A stretch of 64,000 nucleotides of DNA, from assembly GCA_016713005.1 (NCBI GenBank), contig JADJPY010000003.1, forward strand, positions 1-64,000, given 5' to 3'. The notes beneath the pieces are model-generated. The model had not been told where the DNA came from, did not search any database, and saw only the letters and a list, made by a program, of their open reading frames with translations. The position numbers and the translations under genes were made by a program. Positions 49,288-57,494 of the stretch are shown one piece after another (positions within the stretch are counted from its first letter, which is position 1; each line of letters begins with the position of its first letter). The stretch is from Ramlibacter sp. Lineage in GTDB: Bacteria > Pseudomonadota > Gammaproteobacteria > Burkholderiales > Burkholderiaceae_C.

Positions 49288-51138
49288 ATGCGCAGGCTCC
49301 TGATCGCCAACCGCGGCGAAATCGCCAGAAGAATCATCCGCACTGCCCACGCCATGGGCATCGGCACCGTGGCCGTGTATTCCGATGCTGATGCCCAAGC
49401 GCTGCACGTGCAGGAGGCAACGCTGGCCCACCCCTTGCAGGGCAACGCCAGTGCAGACACCTACCTGCGCATCGACAAGCTTCTGGCCGCTGCGGCGGCC
49501 ACAGATGCCGACGCGGTGCATCCGGGCTATGGTTTCCTGAGCGAGAACGCCGACTTTGCACAGGCGGTGATGGACGCGGGCCTGACCTGGGTGGGGCCGC
49601 CGCCCGCGGCCATACGGCAGCTGGGCAGCAAGAGTGCGGCCAAGGCGATTGCGCTCGCTCGCGGCGTGCCCTGTCTTCCCGGTTACCACGGCGAGGACCA
49701 GACGGATGCGCGATTTGTGGCCGAGGCGCAGCGCATCGGCCTGCCTCTGATGGTCAAGGCCGCGGCGGGCGGTGGCGGCCGGGGCATGCGGCTGGTGACG
49801 GACATGGCGCAGTTGGCCGCCGCCGTGCAAGGCGCTCGCAGCGAGGCGCTGTCGGCCTTCGGCTCCGGTGAGCTCCTGCTGGAGCGCGCGCTGCTGGCGC
49901 CGCGCCACGTGGAGGTGCAGGTGTTCGCCGATGCGCACGGCCACTGCATCCACCTGGGTGAGCGCGACTGCTCGGTGCAGCGGCGCCACCAGAAGATCAT
50001 TGAGGAAACGCCCAGCCCGGCCGTCACACCCGTGCTGCGCGCCCAGATGGGCCAGTGCGCGGTGGCGCTGGCACAGGCCGCAGGCTATGTGGGTGCCGGG
50101 ACGGTGGAATTCCTCGTGGAAGGCGATGCGTTCTACCTGATGGAGATGAACACCCGGCTGCAGGTGGAGCACCCGGTGACGGAAATGGTCACGGGGCTGG
50201 ACCTGGTGGAATGGCAAATCCGTGTGGCGCGCGGCGAACAGCTTCCGCTCGCGCAGGATGCCGTGCGCTTCAGCGGGCACGCGATCGAGGTGCGCCTGTG
50301 CGCGGAGGACGACGGCTTCACGCCCCACACCGGGACGGTGCGGCACTTCCGTGCACCTGGCGGGGTGCGCTTCGACCATGCGCTGTTCGAGAGTCTGCGG
50401 GTGTCGCCGCACTACGACTCCATGCTGGGCAAGCTGATTGCCCACGCGCCTACGCGGGCTGAAGCCATTGACCAACTCGCCGGCGCCCTGGACCGCCTGC
50501 AACTGCTGGGCCTCCCCACCAACCGTGCCTTTCTGGCGGCCTGTTTGCGTCACGAGACCTTCCGTGCCGGCCAGGCGCTGATTCCTTTCCTGCAAGAGCA
50601 AGGCGGCGGGATCCGCGATGCGCTACAAAAAAGTGAGCGGATAAGCGCCATTCCATGCGGGCTGGAGGCCATTTTTGCCAGAAAATCCACTCCGGAATCT
50701 GCCCAAGCTGCCTTGGCCTGCCCTTTCCCGCGCCCGGTGCGGCTGCGCCACCGGGGCAAGGTGTTCGAAACGCCCGTGGCGGGGGCTTGCGAGCCGCGCT
50801 CCGGCATCCACGCCGTGCATGTGGACGGCCGGCGATGGCATGTGCAGCACGGTGCCGTGGACCTGTTCATTGAAGACGCCTCCTTCGATCCGCCGGAGGG
50901 TGCAGGCGGCGCTGCCGCTGCCAATGAACTGCGCGCGCCGTTCAATGGCAAGGTGATCGCCGTCAAGGTGGGCCCGGGTACCCCGGTCGCCCGGGGTGAC
51001 GTACTGGTGGTGGTGGAGTCGATGAAGCTGGAGCATTCGCTGGCCGCAGCGCGCGCCGGCGTGGTGGCCGCGGTGGCGGCAGAGCCGGGCCAGCAGGTCG
51101 CGCCCGGGCAGGTGCTGGTCAGACTGGAGGCCGAATGA
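49288..51138 (+). CDS. Biotin carboxylase/biotin carboxyl carrier (alpha) subunit, AtuF/LiuD-like
   Basis: This 616-residue protein carboxylates its own biotin with ATP and bicarbonate. Domains in order: biotin carboxylase (LLIANRGEIARRI, VHPGYGFLSENADFA, VKAAAGGGGRGMRLV, ERDCSVQRRHQKIIEE, MEMNTRLQVEHPVTE), a linker, and the C-terminal biotinyl domain with VVVESMKLEHS (K580 is the biotin site; ESMKLEH in place of the common AMKM). Repeat copy E lies in frame at 50621-50689 in the linker. The stop overlaps the next gene by 4 bases. It should form an alpha6beta6-type acyl-CoA carboxylase with the carboxyltransferase upstream. Confidence 0.92.
   Translation: MRRLLIANRGEIARRIIRTAHAMGIGTVAVYSDADAQALHVQEATLAHPLQGNASADTYLRIDKLLAAAAATDADAVHPGYGFLSENADFAQAVMDAGLTWVGPPPAAIRQLGSKSAAKAIALARGVPCLPGYHGEDQTDARFVAEAQRIGLPLMVKAAAGGGGRGMRLVTDMAQLAAAVQGARSEALSAFGSGELLLERALLAPRHVEVQVFADAHGHCIHLGERDCSVQRRHQKIIEETPSPAVTPVLRAQMGQCAVALAQAAGYVGAGTVEFLVEGDAFYLMEMNTRLQVEHPVTEMVTGLDLVEWQIRVARGEQLPLAQDAVRFSGHAIEVRLCAEDDGFTPHTGTVRHFRAPGGVRFDHALFESLRVSPHYDSMLGKLIAHAPTRAEAIDQLAGALDRLQLLGLPTNRAFLAACLRHETFRAGQALIPFLQEQGGGIRDALQKSERISAIPCGLEAIFARKSTPESAQAALACPFPRPVRLRHRGKVFETPVAGACEPRSGIHAVHVDGRRWHVQHGAVDLFIEDASFDPPEGAGGAAAANELRAPFNGKVIAVKVGPGTPVARGDVLVVVESMKLEHSLAAARAGVVAAVAAEPGQQVAPGQVLVRLEAE
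50621..50689 (+). repeat. Dispersed GCTAT...ATAGC repeat, copy E, inside the biotin carboxylase gene
   Basis: The head is GCTACAAAAAAGTGAGC (50622-50638). The tail has ATGCGGGCTGGAGGCCATTT (50655-50674) followed by TTGCCAGAAAATCC. It is in frame and gives ALQKSERISAIPCGLEAIFA in the linker between the carboxylase and biotinyl domains. Confidence 0.75.
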
Positions 51139-52289
51139 ACACGGGGCTGGACGAAGACGTTGCCGCGCTGTACGACACCGCGCGGCGTTTTGCCGAAAAG
51201 GAAATCGCGCCGCACATCAACGACTGGGACGAGGCCGGGACTTTCCCGCGCACGCTGTATGCCCGTGCGGCCGAAGTGGGGCTGCTGGGGCTGGGCTACC
51301 CCGAGGCGCTGGGTGGTGCACCTGCGCCGTTCGCGCTGCGCAACGCGGTGTCGCTGGCCCTGTCGCGCCATTGCGGCAGCGGCGGACTGCTGGCCAGCCT
51401 GTTCAGCCACAACATCGGGTTGCCGCCGGTGCTGCGCCATGGTTCGGAGGCACTCCAGCACAAGGTGATCCCGCCCGTGCTGCGGGGCGGGCAGATCGCG
51501 GCGCTGGCCATTACCGAGCCGGGCGGTGGCTCGGACGTGGCCAGCCTGCGTACCACCGCGAGGCTGGAGGGCGGCGAGTGGGTCCTCAACGGCGAGAAAG
51601 TGTTCATCACTTCCGGCATGCGCGCGGACTGGATCACGGTGGCCGTGCGAACGGGCGATGCGGGCGCCAGGGGCGCGGGCGGCATCTCGATGATGGTGGT
51701 GCCAGGTGACGCGCCCGGCCTGCACCGCACCGAGCTGAAAAAGATGGGCTGGTGGTGCTCGGACACCGCGCACCTGCGTTTTGACAATGTGCGCGTGCCG
51801 GCTGGCCACCTGCTGGGCGAGGAAGGTGGGGGCTTCCGGATCATCATGACCAACTTCAACGGCGAGCGCCTCGCCATGTCGGTCATGGCGCTGGGCTTCG
51901 CGCAGGCCTGCCTTGACGAGGCGCTGGACTGGGCGCGCCAGCGCAAGACCTTTGGCGCCGCGCTGATCGAGCGCCAGGTCATCCGCCACAAGCTGGTGGA
52001 CATGCAGATGCGCATTTCGGCAACCGAGGCCTGGGTCAATGCCGTGACTGCGCGTGCCGACGCGGGCGACGAAGGGCCGCAGTGGGTGGCTCAGGTTTGC
52101 ATGCTCAAGAACCAGGCCACGCAGACCATGCAGTTCTGCGCCGACCAGGCGGTGCAGATCCTGGGCGCCATGGGCTTCATGCGCGGCACGCGCAGCGAGC
52201 GCATCTACCGCGAAGTCAAGGTCATGATGATCGGCGGCGGCGCCGAGGAGATCATGAAGGAGTTGGCTGCGCGTCAGCTCGGTCTGTGA
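51135..52289 (+). CDS. Acyl-CoA dehydrogenase (second, IVD-like)
   Basis: This 384-residue flavoenzyme has the standard three-domain length. Segments: ARRFAEKEIAPHINDWDEAGTFPR, LAITEPGGGSDVASLRTTARLEG, VLNGEKVFITSGMRADWITVAVRTG, KMGWWCSDTAHLRFDNVRVPAGHLLGEEGGGF, and C-terminal QILGAMGFMRGTRSERIYREVKVMMIGGGAEEIM. The probable catalytic Glu is E244 in NGERLAMS, again the isovaleryl-CoA dehydrogenase position, with GGGA in place of YEGT. It overlaps the carboxylase gene by 4 bases. With the AtuD-like enzyme it could serve two oxidation steps of the same branched substrate. Confidence 0.9.
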   Translation: MNTGLDEDVAALYDTARRFAEKEIAPHINDWDEAGTFPRTLYARAAEVGLLGLGYPEALGGAPAPFALRNAVSLALSRHCGSGGLLASLFSHNIGLPPVLRHGSEALQHKVIPPVLRGGQIAALAITEPGGGSDVASLRTTARLEGGEWVLNGEKVFITSGMRADWITVAVRTGDAGARGAGGISMMVVPGDAPGLHRTELKKMGWWCSDTAHLRFDNVRVPAGHLLGEEGGGFRIIMTNFNGERLAMSVMALGFAQACLDEALDWARQRKTFGAALIERQVIRHKLVDMQMRISATEAWVNAVTARADAGDEGPQWVAQVCMLKNQATQTMQFCADQAVQILGAMGFMRGTRSERIYREVKVMMIGGGAEEIMKELAARQLGL

Positions 52290-52299
52290 TCATTGCGCC

Positions 52300-52782
52300 A
52301 TGCCCAGGACAGTACCCACACCCACCGAGTTCGACACGGAGTTTGTCGAGGGGCTCACGCGCATCTTTGAGGAGCGCATCGTCTTCAACCAGGTGCTGGG
52401 CCTGAAGATCACCGGCCTCAAGCCCGATCACGTCACCGGCCGCATCCAGATGCGCCATGAACTGATCGGCCACTACAGCCACAACCGCGTCCATGGCGGC
52501 GTGATCAGTGCCACGCTGGACGCGATGGGTGGCCTGGCCTGCATGGCCGCCATTGGCGCGCGCCACATGGACGAACCCCCGCAACAACGACTGCAGCGCT
52601 TCAGCAAGCTGGGCACCATCGACCTGCGGATTGACTACCTGCGCCCCGGCGTTGGCGAGTACTTTGAACTCCGCGCAGAGGTGCTCCGGCTGGGTTCACG
52701 CGTGGCCAGCACGCGAATGGAGTTTCGCGCACCCGACGGCAAGCTGCTGTCCACCGGGGCGGGCGCGTACATCGTGTCCTGA
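52300..52782 (+). CDS. PaaI-like hotdog thioesterase
   Basis: This 160-residue hotdog protein resembles the YigI/PaaI thioesterases: VFNQVLGLKITGLKPDHVTGRIQMRHELIGHYSHNRVHGGVISATLDAMGGLACMAAIGARH, then KLGTIDLRIDYLRPGVGEYFELRAEVLRLGSRVASTRMEF. The HGGVISATLD motif is the usual active helix. It is the last gene of the carboxylation operon, 10 bases after the second dehydrogenase, and ends 14 bases before a bidirectional terminator. It probably hydrolyses dead-end acyl-CoA. Confidence 0.87.
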   Translation: MPRTVPTPTEFDTEFVEGLTRIFEERIVFNQVLGLKITGLKPDHVTGRIQMRHELIGHYSHNRVHGGVISATLDAMGGLACMAAIGARHMDEPPQQRLQRFSKLGTIDLRIDYLRPGVGEYFELRAEVLRLGSRVASTRMEFRAPDGKLLSTGAGAYIVS

Positions 52783-52796
52783 AGCCGCATGAAAAA

Positions 52797-52814
52797 AGCC
52801 GCCCGCAGGCGGCT
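52797..52814. terminator. Bidirectional rho-independent terminator
   Basis: AGCCGCC-CGCA-GGCGGCT is a 7-bp stem with a 4-base loop between convergent operons. On the minus strand it is followed by a run of six T, and on the plus strand by CTTCT, so it is strongest for the minus-strand binding-protein gene. Confidence 0.85.
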
Positions 52815-52834
52815 CTTCTGGCGGAGCCTTCAGC

Positions 52835-54004
52835 TCACTTCGGGTAGTCGGACACGACCTTCCACTTGCCGTCCGTGATCTGCGACATGCGCGAGCTTTC
52901 GTTGCCCAGGCGCTTCTTCGGGCCGAAGGTGGCTTCGGGGCTGCCGAAGATGTCCTTGGGGATGACCATGGTGTCCATGGCCTTGATGAAGCTGTCGGTC
53001 GTCAGGTTCGGGCCGGCCTTGGCGCTCGCGGCGAAGAAGGCATCGATCGCGTTGTAGCCATAGACGGAGAACACGGTCGGGTCCTCATTGAACTTGGTCT
53101 TGTACTTGTTGGCCCAGAAACGGATGGGCTGGGAGGCCTCGTCCAGATAGGGGTGCTGGGAGGTGTGCGTGGCGTACAGGCCGTTCATGGCGGGACCGCC
53201 CAGCTTGTGGATCAGGTCGGTGTAGGCCGCGCTGGAACCAACGAACGTGGGGTTGTAGCCCATCTTGCGGGCAGTGCCGATGGCACCGATGGTCTCGCGG
53301 ATGATGGTGCCCAGCACGACGAAATCGCACCCGGAGGCCTGCATCTTCTGGACCTGCGAGGAGAAATCGGTGGCACCACGCTTGTAGCTGGTCTTCTCGG
53401 CCAGCGTCACGCCAGCGGCTTTCAGGCCGTCCTCGGCGCCGCGCATCACTTCCAGGCCGAACTCGTCGTCCTGGTACATGGTGCAGACCTTCTTGGCACC
53501 CTTTTCCTTGACCAGCTTCGGCACCGACGAACGCATCTGCTCGTAGTAGGTGGCCGCAAAGGAATACTTGAGGCGGTGGAAGGGTTCGTACATTTCACGG
53601 GCGGCCGTGACGGGGAAGAAGTTGATCACGTTCTTCTCGAACTGGACCGGCATGGCGGCCATGTTCTGCGCGGTGCCGATGTGGCCGATCATGGCAAAAA
53701 TCTTGTCCTGGTTGACCAGCTTCTGGGCCGCCAGCACGGCCTTCTTGGGGTCATAGGCGGAATCCTCGACCACGAGCTTGACCTTGCGGCCATGGACGCC
53801 GCCCTGCTCGTTGATCTCGTCCACGCGCAGCATCATGCCCAGGCGAACCTGCTTGCCAAAGCCCGCGATGGGCCCGGACAGGTCCTGGATCGAGCCCACG
53901 GTGATTTCCGTCTTGCTGACCCCCTGGTTGGAGTTCTGGGCCAGCACGGCACCTGCGGAACAGGCCAGCGCGACCAGCGCGGCAATTGTCTTCAGTTTCA
54001 TCAT
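52835..54004 (-). CDS. Liv-type ABC transporter substrate-binding protein, copy 1
   Basis: This 389-residue periplasmic type I binding protein has a signal peptide (MMKLKTIAALVALACSAGAVLAQ) and TEITVGSIQDLSGPIAGFGKQ, GGVHGRKVKLVVEDSAYDPKKAV, IGHIGTAQNMAAMPVQFEKNVINFFPVTAAREMYEP and VLGTIIRETIGAIGTARKMGYNPTFVGSS. It is of the LivK-like group that binds hydrophobic or aromatic carboxylates as well as amino acids. AAGGAG precedes the ATG pair at 54001/54004; 54004 is chosen. It is a paralogue of the next gene and lies distal to it. The separate leader and terminator suggest it can be expressed alone. Confidence 0.92.
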   Translation of the reverse strand: MMKLKTIAALVALACSAGAVLAQNSNQGVSKTEITVGSIQDLSGPIAGFGKQVRLGMMLRVDEINEQGGVHGRKVKLVVEDSAYDPKKAVLAAQKLVNQDKIFAMIGHIGTAQNMAAMPVQFEKNVINFFPVTAAREMYEPFHRLKYSFAATYYEQMRSSVPKLVKEKGAKKVCTMYQDDEFGLEVMRGAEDGLKAAGVTLAEKTSYKRGATDFSSQVQKMQASGCDFVVLGTIIRETIGAIGTARKMGYNPTFVGSSAAYTDLIHKLGGPAMNGLYATHTSQHPYLDEASQPIRFWANKYKTKFNEDPTVFSVYGYNAIDAFFAASAKAGPNLTTDSFIKAMDTMVIPKDIFGSPEATFGPKKRLGNESSRMSQITDGKWKVVSDYPK

Positions 54005-54129
54005 TTGTCTCCTTGTTTGGAAGCCAGGCAATAGGCCAGCCCGCATTCTTGCCCACGGGGCAGGCCTGTCAAGCTGGCGTATCTACTTAAGGCGCAACCA
54101 TGAGTGCGGCCCCGAGCCGGTGCAGGGCA

Positions 54130-55359
54130 TCAGTCCTGGAAGAACTCGGACTCGACCGAGATCTTGCCGTTCTTCTGCATCACGGCCTTGAGGCCGGCGA
54201 ACGCCACGTAGTCCGACACCACTTTCCAGCGGCCGTCCTGGATCTGCGACAGGCGTGAATACCGGTTGCCCAGTCGCTTGGTAGGGGCAAACGTCATTTC
54301 CGCCGTGCCAAACATGTCCCGCCCGAAGCTCATGTTTTCCAGCGTTTTCACGAACGTATCGGTGGACAGGTTGGGGCCGACCTTGAAGGCGACCTTGACG
54401 AAGTTCTCGATGTTGCCGTAGCCATAGACCGAGAACACGGTGGGGTCTTCATTGAACCGCGTCTTGTACTTCGTGGCCCAGAAGCGGATCTGCTGCGCAG
54501 CTTCGTCCAGATATGGGTGCTGCGAAGTCATCGTTGCGTACAGGCCGTCCATGCCCCTGCCACCTAGTTTGGGAATCAGGTCGGTGTAGACGGCGCTGGA
54601 GCCGACAAAGACGGGCGCAAAACCTGTCTTGCGCGCCTCGGCCATGGTGCCCACCGTCTCGCGGATGATGGTGCCCAGCACCACCATCTCGCAGCCCGCG
54701 GCCTTCATCCTGGCGACCTGGGACGAGAAGTCGGTGGCGCCGCGCTTGTAGGTGGTCTTTTCCACAAACTGCAGGCCAATGACCTTCAGGCCGGCTTCGG
54801 CGCCACGCATCACCTCCAGCCCGAAATCGTCATCCTGGTACAGCGTGCAGGCCTTCTTGAGGTTGCGTTCCTTCATCAGCCGCGGCGCGGCGATGCGCAT
54901 CTGGTCGAAGTAGGTGGCCGCGTTGGCAAACTTGAGCCTGTGAAACGGCTCGTACATTTCGCGCGCGGCGGTGATCGGGAAGAAATTGATGACGTTCTTC
55001 TCGAACTGCACCGGCATGGCGGCCAGGTTCTGCGCCGTGCCCAGGTGACCGACCATCGCAAAGATGTTGTCGCTGTTGACCAGTTTCTGGGCGGCCAGCA
55101 CCGACTTCTTGGGGTCGTAGCCGTCGTCCTCGACCAGCAACCTGATCTTGCGACCGTGCACGCCTCCCATTTCGTTGGCCTCGTCCACGCGCATGAGCAT
55201 GCCGTTGCGGATCTGTTTGCCGTAGCTGGCCAGCGGACCCGAGAGATCCTGGATGGTGCCGATGGTGATCTCGGACCTGGAAATGCCGGCCGCATTCTGT
55301 GCCAGCGTGGCGCAGGCACAAAGTGCCAACGCGGCAAACATTGGAAATCTGGGTTTCAT
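54130..55359 (-). CDS. Liv-type ABC transporter substrate-binding protein, copy 2
   Basis: This 409-residue periplasmic binding protein has the signal MKPRFPMFAALALCACATLAQ and aligns with copy 1 throughout (SEITIGTIQDLSGPLASYGKQ, GGVHGRKIRLLVEDDGYDPKKSV, HLGTAQNLAAMPVQFEKNVINFFPITAAREMYEP, VLGTIIRETVGTMAEARKTGF). It has a C-terminal extension of about 15 residues absent from copy 1 (LKAVMQKNGKISVESEFFQD). Tandem duplication is evident by eye, with clear divergence, so the two may bind different ligands for one transporter. It lies downstream of the acyl-CoA synthetase terminator. Confidence 0.92.
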   Translation of the reverse strand: MKPRFPMFAALALCACATLAQNAAGISRSEITIGTIQDLSGPLASYGKQIRNGMLMRVDEANEMGGVHGRKIRLLVEDDGYDPKKSVLAAQKLVNSDNIFAMVGHLGTAQNLAAMPVQFEKNVINFFPITAAREMYEPFHRLKFANAATYFDQMRIAAPRLMKERNLKKACTLYQDDDFGLEVMRGAEAGLKVIGLQFVEKTTYKRGATDFSSQVARMKAAGCEMVVLGTIIRETVGTMAEARKTGFAPVFVGSSAVYTDLIPKLGGRGMDGLYATMTSQHPYLDEAAQQIRFWATKYKTRFNEDPTVFSVYGYGNIENFVKVAFKVGPNLSTDTFVKTLENMSFGRDMFGTAEMTFAPTKRLGNRYSRLSQIQDGRWKVVSDYVAFAGLKAVMQKNGKISVESEFFQD

Positions 55360-55477
55360 GAAGACTCCGCCTCTTGTGTATTAGGGATTAATCCGGAAGG
55401 ATTCTGCTGGGGCGTGCCCGAACGGGCGTTCACCCAAGCGACACCGTTTCACCTTGGCGACTCACCAGGAGCGAAAA

Positions 55478-55500
55478 GGCCGCCCGGAGGCGGCCGTTTT
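55478..55500 (-). terminator. Rho-independent terminator after the acyl-CoA synthetase gene
   Basis: Read on the minus strand it is GGCCGCC-TCCG-GGCGGCC followed by TTTT, 34 bases past the acyl-CoA synthetase stop. It ends the livHMGF-synthetase operon and separates it from the binding-protein genes. Confidence 0.85.
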
Positions 55501-55534
55501 GTCGCGTACGCGACCACGCGTCAGGGCGATGGGC

Positions 55535-57391
55535 TCACTTGTACATGGCCTCGATCTGCGGCGCGTACTTCTTTTCGACGAGCTTGCGCTTGAGCTTCAT
55601 GGTGGGCGTCAGCTCCTCGTCCTCGGCGCTGAGCTGCGTCTCCAGAAGGAAGAACTTCTTGATCTGCTCCACTCGCGCGAACTTCTTGTTGACGCGGTCG
55701 ATCTCGGCCTGGATCAGCTCCTGCACCTGCGGCGCCCGCGTGAGTGACGCATAGTTGCTGAAGGGCACATCGTTGTCCTGGGCGTACTTCTCGACATTCT
55801 CCTGGTCGATCATGATGATGACCGTCAGGTACGGGCGCTTGTCGCCAATGACCACGGCGTCTGTGACGTAAGGCGAAAACTTCAGTTCGTTTTCGAGCTC
55901 GCTGGGCGTGATGTTCTTGCCGCCGGCCGTGATGATGATGTCCTTCATCCGGTCGGTGATGCGGAAGAACCCGTCTTCGTCCACCAGACCGACGTCTCCG
56001 GTGTGCAGCCAGCCGTCGGCATCGACGGTCTCGGCCGTTTTCTCGGGCTGGTTGAGGTATCCCATGAACACGTTGGGCCCGCGCACCCGGATTTCGCCGG
56101 TGTCCGCGTCGATCTTCACCTCGTTGTAACCTGCTGCCGGTCCGATGGAGCCGGGCTTCATGCGGTCTGCGGGCACGCCGGTGGCGGCGCCGCAGGTTTC
56201 GGTCATGCCCCAGACCTCCAGCATCGGCACCCCGAGCGCCAGGTACCACTTCACCAGATCGGGCGAAATCGGCGCTGCACCCGTGACCAGGAAGCGGGCG
56301 CGGTGGATGCCGATGAGCTTGCGCGCATTGTTCAGGGCGATCCAGCGGGCAATGGTGAACTTGACTTTCAGCAAGCCATCCACCGGTTGCCCAGCCAGGA
56401 CTTTTTCGGCGATCCGTGTACCCACGCCAATGCCCCACGCATAGGCCATCTGCTGCAGGGCACTGGCTTCCTTCAGCGCGATCATCACGCCGGAATAGAA
56501 CTTCTCCCACACGCGCGGGACGGCGGTAAACACCGTCGGCGCAATCTCGCGCACGTTCTCGGGCACGGTCTCGGGGTTCTCCACAAAATTGAGCTTGGCG
56601 CCGGTGTACAGCGAGAAATACTCGCCCCCCAGGCGCTCGGCAATGTGGCACAGCGGCAGGAAGCACATGCATTCGTCGTCCTGCGTGCGCGAGATCAGCG
56701 TGTTGTAGCCGCGCACCGTGTAGACCAGCCCCTTGTGGCTGTGCATCGCGCCCTTGGGTTTGCCAGTGGTGCCCGATGTGTAGACGAGGATGGCCAGGTC
56801 GCCGGGCTTGCAGCCCGCCACGCGCGCATCCAGCGCCTGGGGATGTGCGGCCGCATGGGCGCGGCCCAGCTCGCGCAATGCGTCCAGGCTGATGATCATC
56901 GGGTCGCTGACGTCGCGCAGGCCCTCCATGTCGAACACCACGATCTTGCGCAGTCTGGGCAGCTGGGCGCGCACTTCGAGCGCCTTGTCCAGTTGCTCAT
57001 CGTCTTCGACAAAGAGCACCGTGGTGCCGGAGTCTTCGCACAGGTAGTGCACCTGGCTGGCCGCGTCTGTGGGATAGATGCCATTGGCCACGCCGCCGCA
57101 GCTCAGTACGGCCAGGTCGGCCAGCACCCATTCGATCACGGTGTTGGAAAGGATGGATGAAGTTTCGTTTGCTGCAAAGCCCAGGCTGAGCAAGCCGTTG
57201 CCGATCTCGCGCACCGCCGTGCCGGTCTGGTCCCAGGTCCAGCTGCGCCAGATGCCCAGCTCTTTCTGGCGCATCCAGACCTGGGGACCGCGCGCGCGCA
57301 CGCCGTTCCAGAACATCGCGGGAATCGTGTCGCCTTCCAGCACGACACGGGTTTCAGGCTGGATGTGTGAGAGGTCCCACAAATTGCTCAT
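55535..57391 (-). CDS. Long-chain-type acyl-CoA synthetase (AMP-forming)
   Basis: This 618-residue enzyme activates carboxylic acids to acyl-CoA via acyl-AMP. The AMP-binding motif is YTSGTTGKPKG (204-214). Other segments are PLCHIAERLGGEY, VFTAVPRVWEKF, FLVTGAAPISPDLVKWYLALGVPMLEVWGMTETCGAATG, GWLHTGDVGLVDEDGFFRITDRMKDIIITAGGKNITPSELEN and KLKRKLVEKKY. The long linker before the C-terminal domain fits the FAA1/FadD15-like long-chain group. ATG 57391 follows AAGGA; the frame from 57532 has no support. Its place in a liv operon suggests that imported acids are CoA-activated at once. Confidence 0.92.
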   Translation of the reverse strand: MSNLWDLSHIQPETRVVLEGDTIPAMFWNGVRARGPQVWMRQKELGIWRSWTWDQTGTAVREIGNGLLSLGFAANETSSILSNTVIEWVLADLAVLSCGGVANGIYPTDAASQVHYLCEDSGTTVLFVEDDEQLDKALEVRAQLPRLRKIVVFDMEGLRDVSDPMIISLDALRELGRAHAAAHPQALDARVAGCKPGDLAILVYTSGTTGKPKGAMHSHKGLVYTVRGYNTLISRTQDDECMCFLPLCHIAERLGGEYFSLYTGAKLNFVENPETVPENVREIAPTVFTAVPRVWEKFYSGVMIALKEASALQQMAYAWGIGVGTRIAEKVLAGQPVDGLLKVKFTIARWIALNNARKLIGIHRARFLVTGAAPISPDLVKWYLALGVPMLEVWGMTETCGAATGVPADRMKPGSIGPAAGYNEVKIDADTGEIRVRGPNVFMGYLNQPEKTAETVDADGWLHTGDVGLVDEDGFFRITDRMKDIIITAGGKNITPSELENELKFSPYVTDAVVIGDKRPYLTVIIMIDQENVEKYAQDNDVPFSNYASLTRAPQVQELIQAEIDRVNKKFARVEQIKKFFLLETQLSAEDEELTPTMKLKRKLVEKKYAPQIEAMYK

Positions 57392-57428
57392 AAGAATTCC
57401 TTTCGGGGCCGCAGCGGTTCCGGCTTGG

Positions 57429-57490
57429 CCGGGCCGCCTGCGGCGCCCCCCAGTGGGGGGAGGCGGCCCAAGGCCGCTTCGGGGGGCGTC
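57429..57490. repeat. GC-rich hairpin element between livF and the synthetase gene
   Basis: The stretch contains nested inverted repeats: GCGCCCCCC-AGT-GGGGGG, with flanking GGGCCGCC...GGCGGCCC, and then AAGGCCGCTTCGGGGGG. It forms a strong cruciform or RNA hairpin in the 103-base gap between livF and the acyl-CoA synthetase gene. I associate very similar intergenic elements with Comamonadaceae genomes, but this is memory and not a search. Confidence 0.6.
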
Positions 57491-57494
57491 GTAT

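Noticed and set aside
44797..52782. Straight leucine degradation (liu) operon
   Set aside because: There is no methylglutaconyl-CoA hydratase or HMG-CoA lyase in the operon, and the dehydrogenase at 48102 resembles AtuD more than isovaleryl-CoA dehydrogenase.
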